Shown here one piece after another: positions 9,087 through 19,887 of a stretch of 64,000 bases of DNA. The notes beneath the pieces were generated by a model, which worked only from the letters and a program-made list of their open reading frames with translations, did not search any database and had not been told where the DNA came from. The DNA is taken from contig NZ_WODA01000022.1 of NCBI RefSeq assembly GCF_009729855.1, positions 124,001 through 188,000 of the forward strand, written 5' to 3'. Source of the DNA: Agromyces luteolus (lineage in GTDB: Bacteria > Actinomycetota > Actinomycetes > Actinomycetales > Microbacteriaceae). A program made the position numbers and the translations under genes. Each line of letters begins with the position of its first letter. Positions within the stretch are counted from its first letter, which is position 1.

Positions 9087-9912
9087 TCTGCCATGCGCGG
9101 GCGACGTCGAGCGCGACGCGCGTTCCCGCGACGTCGTGCACGCGGACGCCCCACGCCCCGGCCTGCGCGGCGAGCACGCTCACGACCGCCGTCGGCAGGT
9201 CGCGGTCGCCGACCGGCGCCCCCTCGGGCAGCAGCGCCCCGAGGAACCGCTTGCGCGAGGCGCCCACGAGGATCGGGAGTCCGAGCTCCGCGAGCACGTC
9301 GAGGTTGGCCAGCAGCTCCCAGTTCTGCTCGCCGCGCTTGGAGAACCCGAGCCCCGGGTCGAGGATGAGCCGCTCCGTCGGGACGCCCGCCGCGACGAGC
9401 TCCTCGACCCGCCGCGCGAGCTCGTCGCGCACGTCGCGCGAGACGTCGACGTACTCGGCGAGGTCGTCCATCCGGTCGGAGTGGCCGCGCCAGTGCATCG
9501 CGACGTAGGTCGCGCCGGAGTCGGCGGCGATCCGCGCCATGGCCTCGTCGGCGAGCCCGGCGGAGACGTCGTTGATGATCTCGGCGCCGGCCTCGACCGC
9601 CGCCCGCGCCGTCGAGGCGCGCATCGTGTCGACGCTCACGCGGAGCCCGCGGCCGGCGAGCTCGCGGATGACCGGGACGACCCGGCGCAGCTCCTCGTCG
9701 GGATCGACGCGAGCGGCGCCGGGCCGAGTCGACTCGCCGCCGACGTCGAGCACGTCCGCGCCGTCGGCGACCAGCTCGAGCGCGTGCTCGATCGCGGCAT
9801 CCGCATCGAACCATCGCCCGCCGTCGCTGAAGGAGTCGGGGGTGACGTTGACCACGCCCATGATGAGCGGCGCTGCGGCCGCCGTCGGCACGGCGGGCGT
9901 CGGCTCAGGCAC
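9061..9912 (-). CDS. folP: Dihydropteroate synthase
   Basis: 283 residues. It joins dihydropterin pyrophosphate with p-aminobenzoate and is the sulfonamide target. Motifs in order: IMGVVNVTPDSFSDGG, DVGGESTRPGA, EIINDVSAG, LILDPGLGFSK, LVGASRKRFLG, and a C-terminal RVHDV segment. The start is GTG at 9912, overlapping the folE stop by 8 bases. The motifs look wild type; no sulfonamide-resistance insertion is evident. Confidence 0.95.
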   Translation of the reverse strand: MPEPTPAVPTAAAAPLIMGVVNVTPDSFSDGGRWFDADAAIEHALELVADGADVLDVGGESTRPGAARVDPDEELRRVVPVIRELAGRGLRVSVDTMRASTARAAVEAGAEIINDVSAGLADEAMARIAADSGATYVAMHWRGHSDRMDDLAEYVDVSRDVRDELARRVEELVAAGVPTERLILDPGLGFSKRGEQNWELLANLDVLAELGLPILVGASRKRFLGALLPEGAPVGDRDLPTAVVSVLAAQAGAWGVRVHDVAGTRVALDVARAWQSGRRGQHS

Positions 9913-10501
9913 CGCGCCCCGATCCGATCAGCGCGATGATCTCGGCCCGCGCCGCGGGCTCGGCGAGCGCGCCGCGACTGGCGACCGTGACCGTCGAGCT
10001 GCGCTCCTGCCGCGCGCCCCGAGCCGTGACGCACCCGTGGACGGCGTCGATGACCACGAGCACGCCGCGCGGGTCGAGCCCGGCGACCAGCGCGTCGGCG
10101 ACCTCCTCGGCGATGCGCTCCTGCAGCTGCGGGCGGCTCGCGATCGTGTCGATCACGGCGGGGATGCGGCCGAGGCCGACAAGGCGGTCGCCCGGCAGGT
10201 AGGCGACGTGCGCGGTCCCGATGAAGGGCAGGAGGTGGTGCTCGCACACCGAGCGGAAGGCGAGGTCGCGCAGCACCACGGCGTCGGAGGTCGCCGGGAC
10301 GCCCGCGGCCGTGTCGCCGGAGGCGACGGTGTCGGCGAGGTGCACGAGCGGGTCGGCGCCGACGCCGCTGAAGTAGTCGGCGTAGGCCTCGGCGACGCGC
10401 TGCGGCGTGCGCTCGAGCCCCGGGCGATCCGGGTCCTCGCCGATGGCGAGGAGCAGCTCGCGCACGGCGCGCTCGATGCGGTCGGCGTCGACCCCCGTCA
10501 T
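9905..10501 (-). CDS. folE: GTP cyclohydrolase I
   Basis: 198 residues. It converts GTP to 7,8-dihydroneopterin triphosphate, the first folate step. Seen motifs: LERTPQRVAEAY, the zinc/active-site segment SVCEHHLLPFIG, the glycine-rich YLPGDRLVGLGRIP, and GVLVVIDAVHGCV near the C-terminus. The order folE-folP-folB-folK covers four consecutive folate steps except the phosphatase. It starts 35 bases after the ftsH stop, with GAGGAGGGTGCC upstream of the ATG. Confidence 0.95.
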   Translation of the reverse strand: MTGVDADRIERAVRELLLAIGEDPDRPGLERTPQRVAEAYADYFSGVGADPLVHLADTVASGDTAAGVPATSDAVVLRDLAFRSVCEHHLLPFIGTAHVAYLPGDRLVGLGRIPAVIDTIASRPQLQERIAEEVADALVAGLDPRGVLVVIDAVHGCVTARGARQERSSTVTVASRGALAEPAARAEIIALIGSGRGA

Positions 10502-10536
10502 GGCACCCTCCTCTGCGCGCTCCTCCGTGCCGCGGC

Positions 10537-12552
<2,016 letters not shown>

Positions 12553-12637
12553 GGTGCTAGCAGGCTACCCCGGCGGCGCTGGACACCCGCTGCCTGTTCG
12601 CTGAAAGCGGTCAGCGCCCCGCGCCAGGGTCCGCGGC

Positions 12638-14320
12638 TCAATCGGACTCCTCGTCCGGCTCCCCCGGCTCGTACTGCGCCATGATCCCGTCGACGGTCGC
12701 CGTGGCCTGGACCGCGCTCGGCGTGTACCCGAGCACGACGGGGAGGAAGCGGTCGGAGGTCAGGGCCTGGAGCCGGAGGTCGGACCTCGCCACGACGGTC
12801 GCCATCCGGCCGGTCGGCCGGAGGAGCGCGATCTCCCCGAAGCCCTCCCCCTCGCCGAGCTCGGCGACGACGCGCCCGTCGCGGACCACGTCGACCTCGC
12901 CGGACTCGATGACGTAGTACCGGTCGCCGACGTCGCCCTGCGCGAAGACCTTCGCGCCGGACGGCACGGCGACGGGTTCGAGCCCGCGCGCGAGCTGCTC
13001 GATCGAGGGCAGCGGCAGCATGCACAGCATCTCGACGCGGCGCAGCACCCCGATCTCGCGGTCGAGGGCGGCCACGGCGCGGTCGAGTCCCCGCAGCCGC
13101 CACCACGAGGCCGCCGCGAGCACCGGGCAGAGGAGGCCGATCGCGACGAGCGCGGGCTGGATGCCGAACCATCCGATGAGCGTCGACGCGACGACGCCCC
13201 CGATGCCGACGAAGATCGCGACCGTGCTCTCGAGTACGCCGAAGACGCGCGCGAGCACTTCGTCGGGCGCGATCCGGCCGATGAGCGTGAACCCGGTGAT
13301 GTCGATGAGGGCGTTGCCGACGCCCACGAACGACAGCAGCACGAGGGCCACGGCCTGCTCGGGGAACACGCCGACGAGCGCGATCGGGAGCCCCCAGAGG
13401 GCCACGCCGACGGCGAACCAGGCCCCGAGCCGACCCGTGCCGATGAGCAGCGAGGCCCCCAGCGAGCCGAGCACCGCCCCGACCCCGACGGAGGTCATGA
13501 GGGCGCCGACACCGGGCTCGCCGGTTCCGATGAGCTCGATCGCCACCACCACCGAGAGCACGGTCAGGGCGCCACGGGTGAGCGACTGCGCCGCCGCGAG
13601 GCCGAGGATCAGCACGAGGTCCCGGTCGCGCCCGACCGCGCGCAGCCCCTCGACGGCCTCCCGGCCGATGTTCGGCCGCTCGGGCGCCGACGGGCGCGGC
13701 GGGGCGTCGTACTGCAGCCCGACGAGCAGCGCGGCGGCCGCGAACGAGGCCGCGGCCGCGACGGCGAAGACGACGTCGACCCCGGTGAACTGGAGCAGCA
13801 CCGCGGCGAGCAGCGGGCCCGCGACGGTCGCCGCCGAGTCGAGCAGCCCGCGCACCATGTTGGCGCTGGCGAGCTCGTACCCCGTGCGGCAGAGCGACGG
13901 CAGCAGGGCGGAGTGGGCCGGACGGTAGAGCGTCGCGGCGATCGTCGACACCACCGCGAGCGCGTAGACGACCGCCGCGGGACCGGCGACCGCCACGACG
14001 ACGCCCGCGCCCGCCGTCGCCGCGCCGCGCACGACCGACACGAGGATGAGGACCCGCTCGCGGCGACCGCGATCGGCGATCGGCGAGAGCAACGGTGCGA
14101 GCAGCGCCGACGGCAGCATGCGCAGCAGCCCGACGAGCCCGACGGCCGCCGCCCCGCCGTCGCGGTACGCGACGATCCCGAGCGCGACCGTGAACGCCCA
14201 CTCCGCGGTCCACGCGCCGAGGAAGCTGAGCTGCGCACGGCGCAGGTCGGTGTTCCGCCAGTTGCTCGCGAAAGCGGCGCCCGCGTCCCGCAACCTGTTC
14301 CGGCGTCCGAGCTCAGCCAT
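12638..14320 (-). CDS. MFS transporter fused to cyclic-nucleotide-binding domain
   Basis: 560 residues. The N-terminal 400 residues form a 12-helix MFS fold of the MFS_1/MFS_3 kind, with an ADRGRRERVL loop between helices 2 and 3. Roughly residues 420-520 form a CRP/cNMP-type beta barrel: GAKVFAQGDVGDRYYVIESG followed by the phosphate-cassette-like GFGEIALLRPTGRMATV. It ends with an acidic tail. The fusion suggests transport gated by a nucleotide, but ligand and substrate are unknown. It sits between hpt and ftsH, which are usually adjacent. The same architecture exists in other actinobacteria as far as I know. Confidence 0.85.
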   Translation of the reverse strand: MAELGRRNRLRDAGAAFASNWRNTDLRRAQLSFLGAWTAEWAFTVALGIVAYRDGGAAAVGLVGLLRMLPSALLAPLLSPIADRGRRERVLILVSVVRGAATAGAGVVVAVAGPAAVVYALAVVSTIAATLYRPAHSALLPSLCRTGYELASANMVRGLLDSAATVAGPLLAAVLLQFTGVDVVFAVAAAASFAAAALLVGLQYDAPPRPSAPERPNIGREAVEGLRAVGRDRDLVLILGLAAAQSLTRGALTVLSVVVAIELIGTGEPGVGALMTSVGVGAVLGSLGASLLIGTGRLGAWFAVGVALWGLPIALVGVFPEQAVALVLLSFVGVGNALIDITGFTLIGRIAPDEVLARVFGVLESTVAIFVGIGGVVASTLIGWFGIQPALVAIGLLCPVLAAASWWRLRGLDRAVAALDREIGVLRRVEMLCMLPLPSIEQLARGLEPVAVPSGAKVFAQGDVGDRYYVIESGEVDVVRDGRVVAELGEGEGFGEIALLRPTGRMATVVARSDLRLQALTSDRFLPVVLGYTPSAVQATATVDGIMAQYEPGEPDEESD

Positions 14321-14352
14321 GGCGACGTCCGGTCCGCGGGCCGGTCAGGACC

Positions 14353-14904
14353 TCAGCTGTAGACGTGCGGGGCGAGGATCGCGACATCCCGCAGGTTGCG
14401 GTACCGCTCGGCGTAGTCGAGCCCGTAGCCGACGACGAACTGGTTCGGGATGTCGAAGCCGAGGTACTTCACGTCGATCTCGACCTTCGCGGCATCCGGC
14501 TTGCGCAGGAGGGCGCAGATCTCGATCGAGGCGGCGCCGCGCGAGGCGAGGTTGCCGAGCAGCCAGCTGAGGGTGAGGCCGGAGTCGATGATGTCCTCGA
14601 CGATGAGCACGTCGCGGCCCGACAGGTCGGAGTCGAGGTCCTTCAGGATCTTCACGACACCGGATGACGCGGTGCCCATGCCGTACGACGACACGGCCAT
14701 CCAGTCCATCGTCACGTGCGGCCGCAGCTCGCGCGCGAGGTCGGCCATCACCATGACCGCGCCCTTGAGCACGCCGACGAGCAGCAGGTCGCGCCCCTCG
14801 TAGTCGGCCTCGATGCGCCGGGCGAGCTCGGCGAGCTTGTCGCGGATCTGCTGCTCGGTCACGAGCACTTCGGTCAGGTCGGCCTCGATCTCGCGCGAAT
14901 CCAT
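14353..14904 (-). CDS. hpt: Hypoxanthine phosphoribosyltransferase
   Basis: 183 residues. It salvages hypoxanthine/guanine to IMP/GMP using PRPP. The PRPP-binding signature [10 protein letters not shown] is at residues 102-111, [17 protein letters not shown] holds the flexible-loop lysine, and the [25 protein letters not shown] segment is typical. The ATG at 14904 follows AGGAGGAGC with good spacing. It lies 57 bases downstream of tilS. Confidence 0.95.
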   Translation of the reverse strand: MDSREIEADLTEVLVTEQQIRDKLAELARRIEADYEGRDLLLVGVLKGAVMVMADLARELRPHVTMDWMAVSSYGMGTASSGVVKILKDLDSDLSGRDVLIVEDIIDSGLTLSWLLGNLASRGAASIEICALLRKPDAAKVEIDVKYLGFDIPNQFVVGYGLDYAERYRNLRDVAILAPHVYS

Positions 14905-14961
14905 CCCGAGCTCCTCCTGCGTGCGTCTGGGCGAACGGATGCCACGAGCCTACGCCGCGGC

Positions 14962-16020
14962 TCAGTGGTCGTGCGGCAGCACCTCGGTCGAGCCCGTCGT
15001 GGAGAGCACGACGTGCCCGCCGGCGCGGGTGGCGCGGATGCCGCGGGGCAGGTCGATCGGCCCCTGCCCGTGCCAGTCGGTGACGAGCCGGGCGACCTCG
15101 AGCGTCTGCGCGCGCGTGAGCGACACCCCGAACTCGCTGTCGACGACGTGCCGGATGATCCGCTGCCGGAGCGCCGCCGGATTCGCGGCGAGCGCGGCCG
15201 CCGAGATCGCGATGCCGGCCTCGGCGGGCTCGCAGATCTCCTCGATGAACTCGTCGATCTGGTCGGCGAACGCCTGCTCGTCCTCGCGGAGCTGCTCGGC
15301 GGTGCGCGCGAGCGCCTCGGCGACGCCCGGTCCGAGCTCGGCCTCGAGCACGGGCAGCACCCGCTCGCGCACGCGCACGCGTGCGAAGGCGGGGTCGACG
15401 TTGTGCGGGTCGTCCCACGGCTCGAGGCCCGCGTCGAGGCACGCCTGCCGCGTCGTCGCGCGCCGGATGCCGAGGAGGGGCCGCGCGTAGCGCCCCGAGC
15501 GGGCGGCCATGCCGCCGAGGCTCGCCGAACCCGACCCGCGCGCGAGCCCGAGCAGCACCGTCTCGGCCTGGTCGTCGAGCGTGTGGCCGAGGAGCACGAC
15601 GTCGGCCCCGGTCGCTCGTGCGGCGGCGTCGAGCGCGGCGTACCGGGCGGCGCGTGCGGCGCCTTCGGGGCCGGCGCCACCTGGTGCGGCACCTGCGTCG
15701 ACCCGCTCGACGAGCACCGGGTCGAGCCCGAGGTCGCGGGCGACGGATGCCGCGGCATCCGCCTGCTCGGACGACCCCGCCTGCAGCCCGTGGTCGACGA
15801 TCACCGCGCCGGCGCGCCATCCGCCCCTCGGCGCCTCGAACGCCGCGGCCGCGGCGAGCGCGAGCGAGTCGGGACCGCCCGAGAGCGCGACGAGGAGCAG
15901 CGGTGGTCGAGTCGCCGCCCGCGGCGTATCGAGACCGCGCGACCCGAGCACCCCGCGTACCGCGCGTCGCACGTCGGCGATCGGCGGCGTCAGGCGGGGA
16001 CGGCGCTCTGGGGGCATCAC
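14962..16020 (-). CDS. tilS: tRNA(Ile)-lysidine synthase
   Basis: 352 residues. It converts the wobble C of tRNA-Ile(CAU) to lysidine with ATP and lysine, which makes AUA decoding possible. The PP-loop motif SGGPDS is at 47-52, followed by VDHGLQ and [22 protein letters not shown], the family signature. The C-terminal domain is short, as in actinobacterial TilS. Two adjacent ATG codons are possible starts at 16020. It is divergent from ppa, with 108 bases between them that hold both promoters. Confidence 0.92.
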   Translation of the reverse strand: MMPPERRPRLTPPIADVRRAVRGVLGSRGLDTPRAATRPPLLLVALSGGPDSLALAAAAAFEAPRGGWRAGAVIVDHGLQAGSSEQADAAASVARDLGLDPVLVERVDAGAAPGGAGPEGAARAARYAALDAAARATGADVVLLGHTLDDQAETVLLGLARGSGSASLGGMAARSGRYARPLLGIRRATTRQACLDAGLEPWDDPHNVDPAFARVRVRERVLPVLEAELGPGVAEALARTAEQLREDEQAFADQIDEFIEEICEPAEAGIAISAAALAANPAALRQRIIRHVVDSEFGVSLTRAQTLEVARLVTDWHGQGPIDLPRGIRATRAGGHVVLSTTGSTEVLPHDH

Positions 16021-16128
16021 GTAACCTTATTCCGTCGAAAGCGGCGCCCATCGGGCGCGCGTCGACGCCGGTGCCGTCACGGCCCGCGAGACCTTCGAGA
16101 CTCCACCATCCGAAACGAGGAGAACCAC

Positions 16129-16614
16129 ATGGGCGAGTACGCCGCCGTCATCGAGATCCCCAAGGGGAGCCGCAACAAGTACGAGGTCGACCACGAGACC
16201 GGCCGGGTCTTCCTCGACCGCGTGCTCTACACGAACTTCGTGTACCCGACCGACTACGGCTTCTTCGAGGACACGCTCGGCGACGACGGCGACCCGCTCG
16301 ACGTGCTCGTGCTCACCCAGTACCCGCTCTTCCCGGGCGTGGGCGTGAAGGTCCGCCCCGTGGGCGTCTTCAACATGGTCGACGACGGCGGCGGCGACGC
16401 CAAGGTCATCGCGGTGCCCGCGGGCGACCCGCGCTGGGACTACATCCAGGACGTCGACGACGTGCCCGAGTACACCCGCAAGGAGATCGAGCACTTCTTC
16501 GAGCACTACAAGGACCTCGAGCCCGGCAAGTGGGTCAAGACCGAGGGCTGGGCGAACGCCGCCGAGGCCGAGGCGCTCATCGCGAAGGCGATCGAGGCGT
16601 ACCCGGGTCACTGA
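16129..16614 (+). CDS. ppa: Inorganic pyrophosphatase
   Basis: 161 residues. Family I soluble pyrophosphatase: [14 protein letters not shown] at the N-terminus, the [24 protein letters not shown] active-site stretch with metal-binding aspartates (seen in two blocks), and [17 protein letters not shown]. It hydrolyses pyrophosphate to drive biosynthesis. The ATG at 16129 follows AACGAGGAGAACC, a strong ribosome site. Transcription probably ends at the hairpin near 16700. Confidence 0.97.
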   Translation: MGEYAAVIEIPKGSRNKYEVDHETGRVFLDRVLYTNFVYPTDYGFFEDTLGDDGDPLDVLVLTQYPLFPGVGVKVRPVGVFNMVDDGGGDAKVIAVPAGDPRWDYIQDVDDVPEYTRKEIEHFFEHYKDLEPGKWVKTEGWANAAEAEALIAKAIEAYPGH

Positions 16615-16683
16615 GCCTGCCGGGCCGCTGAGCCCGCCGGGTCACTGGGCCCGGGCGGATGCCGCGGCATCCGCTGCACGCAT

Positions 16684-16715
16684 CGAGGGGGCGAGCCTGA
16701 CGGCTCGCCCCCTCG
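16684..16715. terminator. Bidirectional terminator hairpin between ppa and the M23 peptidase gene
   Basis: Perfect 14-bp inverted repeat, CGAGGGGGCGAGCC and its complement, with a TGAC loop. It lies between two convergent genes. There is no long T run, as is usual in high-GC actinobacteria. Confidence 0.8.
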
Positions 16716-16748
16716 TCGCGTCTCCGCCCTCGGGCCCGGCGGCTCGGG

Positions 16749-18089
16749 TCAGCCGAGGTAGATGCCGCGCGCGGCCATGAACGGGACCGGGTCGATGCGG
16801 CTCCAGCCGCTGTAGACCTCGAAGTGCAGGTGGCACCCCGTCGACGCGCCCGTCGTGCCGCTCGAGGCGATCACCTGGCCGGAGCTCACCCTCGCCCCGT
16901 AGCCGACGAACAGCCCGCCGGGGCGGATGTGGGCGTACCCGGTCGAGATGCCGCCGCCGTGGTCGATCTTGATGAAGTTGCCGTAGCTGCCCGACCAGCC
17001 GGCGTAGACGACGGTGCCGGAGTTCGCCGCGTAGATCGGGGCCGAGCACCCGGTCGCGAGGTCGGTGGCGTAGTGGAACGAGTTCGAGCAGTACCCGCCG
17101 CTGCAGATCACCTGGCGCGGGCCGTAGCTGCCCGAGATCCAGCCGTAGGCGGGCTTCGACCACCCGGAAGACACCGTCTGGCCGCCTCCTCCGCCGCCGC
17201 CACCGCCGCCACCGCCGCCGGCTGCTGCTGCGGCTGCGGCCGCCGCCGCTGCGGCCGCCGCTGCCGCCGCTGCCGCGGCACGTCGCCGGCGCTCCTCCTC
17301 TTCCTTCCGCTTCCGCTCGCCCTCCTGGTAGGCGGCCGCGGTCTTCGCCTCCTTGTCCCTGAGGAACTTGAGCTGCTGGTCGAGCTCGATCTTCTTCTCC
17401 TCGGACTCGGCGAGCGCCTCCTCGGCGGCCGCCTGCGCGGCCTGCGCCGCGGCGAGCGCCTGCTCCGCGGCGACGCGCAGCTTCTCGCGCTCGGCGCGCG
17501 CCACCTCGGCCTGGTCGGCGAGCGACTGGGCCGTGTTGCCGGCCTCCTTCGCCTGCTCGTAGATGTCGGCGGTGCGCTCGACGAGCTTCTCCATCGACCC
17601 GAGCTTCGCGAGCAGCTCGTCGGTTCGGGTCGCGTCGCCCGCGTCGAACATCAGGTTCACGCCGAGGTCGGACCCGCCGGTCCGGTAGAGCTGGGCCGCG
17701 AGCTGCCCGGCGTTCTTCTCGGCCTCCTCGGCCTCGGCCTTCGCCTCGTCGGCCTGGGCCTGGATCTCGTCGGCGCGCCGCACGGCGTCGTCGTACTCCT
17801 GCTGCGCCACGATCAGCTCGTCGGTGCGGCGCTGCGCCTCGGCGCGCGCCGCTTCGACGTTCGCCTCGAGCTCGGCGATGAGGCCGATGATCTCGTCGAC
17901 GGCCTGGGCCGCGGCCTTCGTGTTCGCCTTCGCCTTCTGCACTTCCTCCCACGTGGGGTAGTCGGCGGCGGTCGCGGCGATCGGGTTCGCGACGACCCCG
18001 GCAGTCGCCGCGAGCGCGATCACGAGGGAGCCCGCGAGCGCGCGCATGCGCGACCCCCACGGGGCTCGGCGTCCTGCGATCCGCGACAT
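16749..18089 (-). CDS. M23-family murein endopeptidase with coiled coil (NlpD/EnvC-like)
   Basis: 446 residues. Signal peptide (residues 1-42), then a long Ala/Glu-rich coiled coil (about 45-310) like PcsB/EnvC/RipC activators. A poly-alanine run and then a poly-glycine run form a flexible linker, followed by a C-terminal M23 lysostaphin-like domain with HYATDLATGC (zinc HxxxD), a GYAHI segment and the closing HLHFEV. The metal ligands are all present, so it should be an active endopeptidase rather than only an activator. ATG at 18089 chosen because it begins the signal peptide; the open frame upstream runs antisense toward the tRNA-Glu region. Confidence 0.9.
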   Translation of the reverse strand: MSRIAGRRAPWGSRMRALAGSLVIALAATAGVVANPIAATAADYPTWEEVQKAKANTKAAAQAVDEIIGLIAELEANVEAARAEAQRRTDELIVAQQEYDDAVRRADEIQAQADEAKAEAEEAEKNAGQLAAQLYRTGGSDLGVNLMFDAGDATRTDELLAKLGSMEKLVERTADIYEQAKEAGNTAQSLADQAEVARAEREKLRVAAEQALAAAQAAQAAAEEALAESEEKKIELDQQLKFLRDKEAKTAAAYQEGERKRKEEEERRRRAAAAAAAAAAAAAAAAAAAAGGGGGGGGGGGGGQTVSSGWSKPAYGWISGSYGPRQVICSGGYCSNSFHYATDLATGCSAPIYAANSGTVVYAGWSGSYGNFIKIDHGGGISTGYAHIRPGGLFVGYGARVSSGQVIASSGTTGASTGCHLHFEVYSGWSRIDPVPFMAARGIYLG

Positions 18090-18224
18090 GGCTCCCCATC
18101 CGCGCGGGCCGTGCGGACCGCGCTCGCGTACCCGCCATGCGGGCAGTGGCCTTGTCACACTAGGTTCGGATCGACCGCGGATCGGGCATTTCCGCCGCGC
18201 GTGGCGCGTCTTGCCCGCGCCGTT

Positions 18225-18253
18225 TTGGATTCTGGGCGAGGTATGCGTATGCT
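18225..18253 (+). promoter_or_regulatory. Likely promoter of the tRNA array
   Basis: TTGGAT at 18225-18230 and TATGCT at 18248-18253 are separated by 17 bases, a good sigma-A type match, about 40 bases before tRNA-Glu in a locally less GC-rich stretch. Confidence 0.6.
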
Positions 18254-18290
18254 TTCTTCTCGGCGGTCGAGCCCCCGGGCGAGACCTTCC

Positions 18291-18363
18291 GGCCCCATCG
18301 TTTAGCGGCCTAGGACACCGCCCTTTCACGGCGGCAGCACGGGTTCGAATCCCGTTGGGGTCA
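18291..18363 (+). tRNA. tRNA-Glu (anticodon TTC)
   Basis: 73-base cloverleaf. The acceptor stem GGCCCCA pairs with TGGGGTC (one G-T), the anticodon loop CCTTTCAC carries TTC, the T arm is GGGTTCGAATCCC, and the discriminator is A18363. CCA is not encoded. It is the first of three tRNAs in an array. Confidence 0.97.
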
Positions 18364-18401
18364 CCCAGCGATGGGTTTACAATTGAACAGCTTCTTTACG
18401 A

Positions 18402-18475
18402 GGCCCTGTGGCGCAGTTGGTTAGCGTGCCGCCCTGTCACGGCGGAGGTCGCGGGTTCAAGTCCCGTCAGGGTCG
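18402..18475 (+). tRNA. tRNA-Asp (anticodon GTC)
   Basis: 74-base cloverleaf. The acceptor stem GGCCCTG pairs with CAGGGTC, anticodon GTC sits in CCTGTCAC, the T arm is GGGTTCAAGTCCC, and the discriminator is G, as expected for tRNA-Asp. It lies 38 bases after tRNA-Glu. Confidence 0.97.
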
Positions 18476-18485
18476 CTCAGGCGAC

Positions 18486-18519
18486 AAGCCCTTTCCCTTT
18501 CGAGAGAAGGGGCTTTCTC
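18486..18519 (+). terminator. Rho-independent terminator after tRNA-Asp
   Basis: AAGCCCTTTC pairs with GAAGGGGCTT (one G-T) over a 10-base loop, followed by TCTCCTTAT. It may end or attenuate tRNA-Glu/Asp transcription before tRNA-Phe. Confidence 0.65.
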
Positions 18520-18547
18520 CTTATCATCGAGGTGTTCCACACCCCGA

Positions 18548-18620
18548 GGCTCTGTAGCTCAGTTGGTAGAGCGTTCGACTGAAAATCGAAAGGTCACCGG
18601 ATCGATGCCGGTCGGAGCCA
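18548..18620 (+). tRNA. tRNA-Phe (anticodon GAA), 3' end supplied by the integrated element
   Basis: 73-base cloverleaf. The acceptor stem GGCTCTG pairs with CGGAGCC (one G-T), anticodon GAA sits in ACTGAAAATC, the T arm is CCGGATCGATGCCGG, and the discriminator is A18620. It is the integration target: bases from the anticodon loop onward are repeated exactly at 30917-30961. The gene stays intact because the element brings an identical 3' part. Confidence 0.97.
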
Positions 18621-18622
18621 CA
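18578..18622. repeat. attL core, 45-bp direct repeat in tRNA-Phe
   Basis: Starts at ACTGAAAATCG in the anticodon loop and ends two bases past the tRNA. It is identical to 30917-30961. The identity stops on the left at G18577 versus C30916. It marks the left end of the mobile element. Confidence 0.93.
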
Positions 18623-18625
18623 ACG

Positions 18626-18651
18626 AAAACCCCCGGTTTACCGGGGGTTTT
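18626..18651. terminator. Element-borne copy of the tRNA-Phe terminator
   Basis: AAAACCCCCGG, loop TTTA, CCGGGGGTTTT: an 11-bp perfect stem with a T tract on both strands. It lies 4 bases after the attL core and nearly matches the hairpin after attR. It can end tRNA-Phe and also the leftward integrase transcript. Confidence 0.9.
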
Positions 18652-18666
18652 CTCGTTGGCGGGATC

Positions 18667-19887
18667 CTACCGTGAGGGTCTTCGCTGAGCTTGGGCCATT
18701 CTTGGGCCATTAACTCTCGCCGGCTTCTTCCTCTGGGCCATTTCGGCAACCTCGCCATCGGCTGCGCCGAGCATCTGGTCGAGCGCCGCGCCGGCACGGA
18801 GTGCGACCCCCTCGCGCGCCCGGGAGTATCGCTCGGTGACCTGCAAGCTCGAGTGGCCGAGGGTCGCCTGCACGTCGGGTGCGCTCGCGCCCGCGTCGAA
18901 GAGGATCGTCGCGAACGTGTGGCGGAGGTCGTGCACGCGCAGGTCGGGCCGGCCGATCGCCTTGCGCAGTTCCTCCCAGTCGACGCCGCGGCGTGCGTTG
19001 TGGTTCGTGAGTCGTCCGCCGTCTGGTCCGGAGAACAGCAGGTCGCTTGGCTGCTTACCGCGTGCGGCTTGCTCGGCGTACGGGCGAAGCGCGTCGATGA
19101 GCGGAACCTCACGGGACTTGTGGCTCTTCGGCGACTGCTCGATCAGCTCGCCCCGCTGACCAGGACTCAGCGAGCGGCTGACACGAATGATGCCGCGCTC
19201 GAAGTCGACGTCACCGACACGAAGCGCGGTCGCTTCACCGGCCCGCATCCCCGTGTAGACGAGCGCGGCGACGTAGCTGCGGTAGGCACCCTCGGGCACG
19301 AGCTCGAGCAGCGTGCGCACCTGGTCGAGCGTGAGCGCCCGCGAGATCGGCGAGACGGATTCGCGCATGCTCGGCCGCTTGACCTCTCGCGCCGGGTTGT
19401 AGTCGATGAACCGGGAGCGGCGCGCGCCATCGAGCAGCCGTGAGAGGACTGCGAGCGCGTCGTTCTTCGCGGATGCCCCGCCCGACCACGCGACCATCGC
19501 CGACTCGATCATCGGTGAGGTGATGTCCTCGAGCCGATGCCGGCCCAGGCTCGGCTTCACCCGCAGACGCCAGGCGACGCCGTAGCCTCGCGCGGTGGCG
19601 GGTCGGACGGACGACTCGATCGCCGGCCAGTACTTCTCGTGCCACTGCTCGAGCGTCATCGATCCGTTCGGGTTGCGGCCGGCGACCATCTTCGCGAGCT
19701 CGCGCTTGGCCTCGGCGAGGGTGAGGAACATGCGGGTGCGCTCGGCCGCTCCCCCATCGACGCTCGGGCCGACGACGCGGATCTGGTACCGCTGCCGATC
19801 GGCGCGCCAGCGGATGCCCTCGGGCAGCGGCCGCCCCGTGCGCGGATCGATGCGCGTCGGGGAGTCGCGGCCCGGCCGTCCGGCCAT
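18667..19887 (-). CDS. int: Tyrosine-type site-specific integrase
   Basis: 406 residues. N-terminal AP2-like arm-binding part (RQRYQIRV, about 25-75), core-binding SAM-like domain (about 77-165) and catalytic domain (about 185-360). Catalytic residues: R215 in YTGMRAGE, candidate K257, H319-x-x-R322 in HDLRHTFAT, H345 in LGHSS, and nucleophile Y354 in ERYSRA. All are present, so it should be active. The ATG at 19887 shares one base with the excisionase stop (TGATG), so the pair is likely cotranscribed and coupled. It points toward attL. Confidence 0.95.
   Translation of the reverse strand: MAGRPGRDSPTRIDPRTGRPLPEGIRWRADRQRYQIRVVGPSVDGGAAERTRMFLTLAEAKRELAKMVAGRNPNGSMTLEQWHEKYWPAIESSVRPATARGYGVAWRLRVKPSLGRHRLEDITSPMIESAMVAWSGGASAKNDALAVLSRLLDGARRSRFIDYNPAREVKRPSMRESVSPISRALTLDQVRTLLELVPEGAYRSYVAALVYTGMRAGEATALRVGDVDFERGIIRVSRSLSPGQRGELIEQSPKSHKSREVPLIDALRPYAEQAARGKQPSDLLFSGPDGGRLTNHNARRGVDWEELRKAIGRPDLRVHDLRHTFATILFDAGASAPDVQATLGHSSLQVTERYSRAREGVALRAGAALDQMLGAADGEVAEMAQRKKPARVNGPRMAQAQRRPSR
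18690..18711. repeat. Arm-type integrase-binding repeats, left end
   Basis: Two adjacent direct copies of CTTGGGCCATT (18690-18700 and 18701-18711), 68 bases inside the attL core and within the 3' end of the integrase gene. The same word recurs near attR at 30792. Paired direct repeats flanking the core are typical arm sites of tyrosine recombinases; binding is inferred. Confidence 0.6.
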
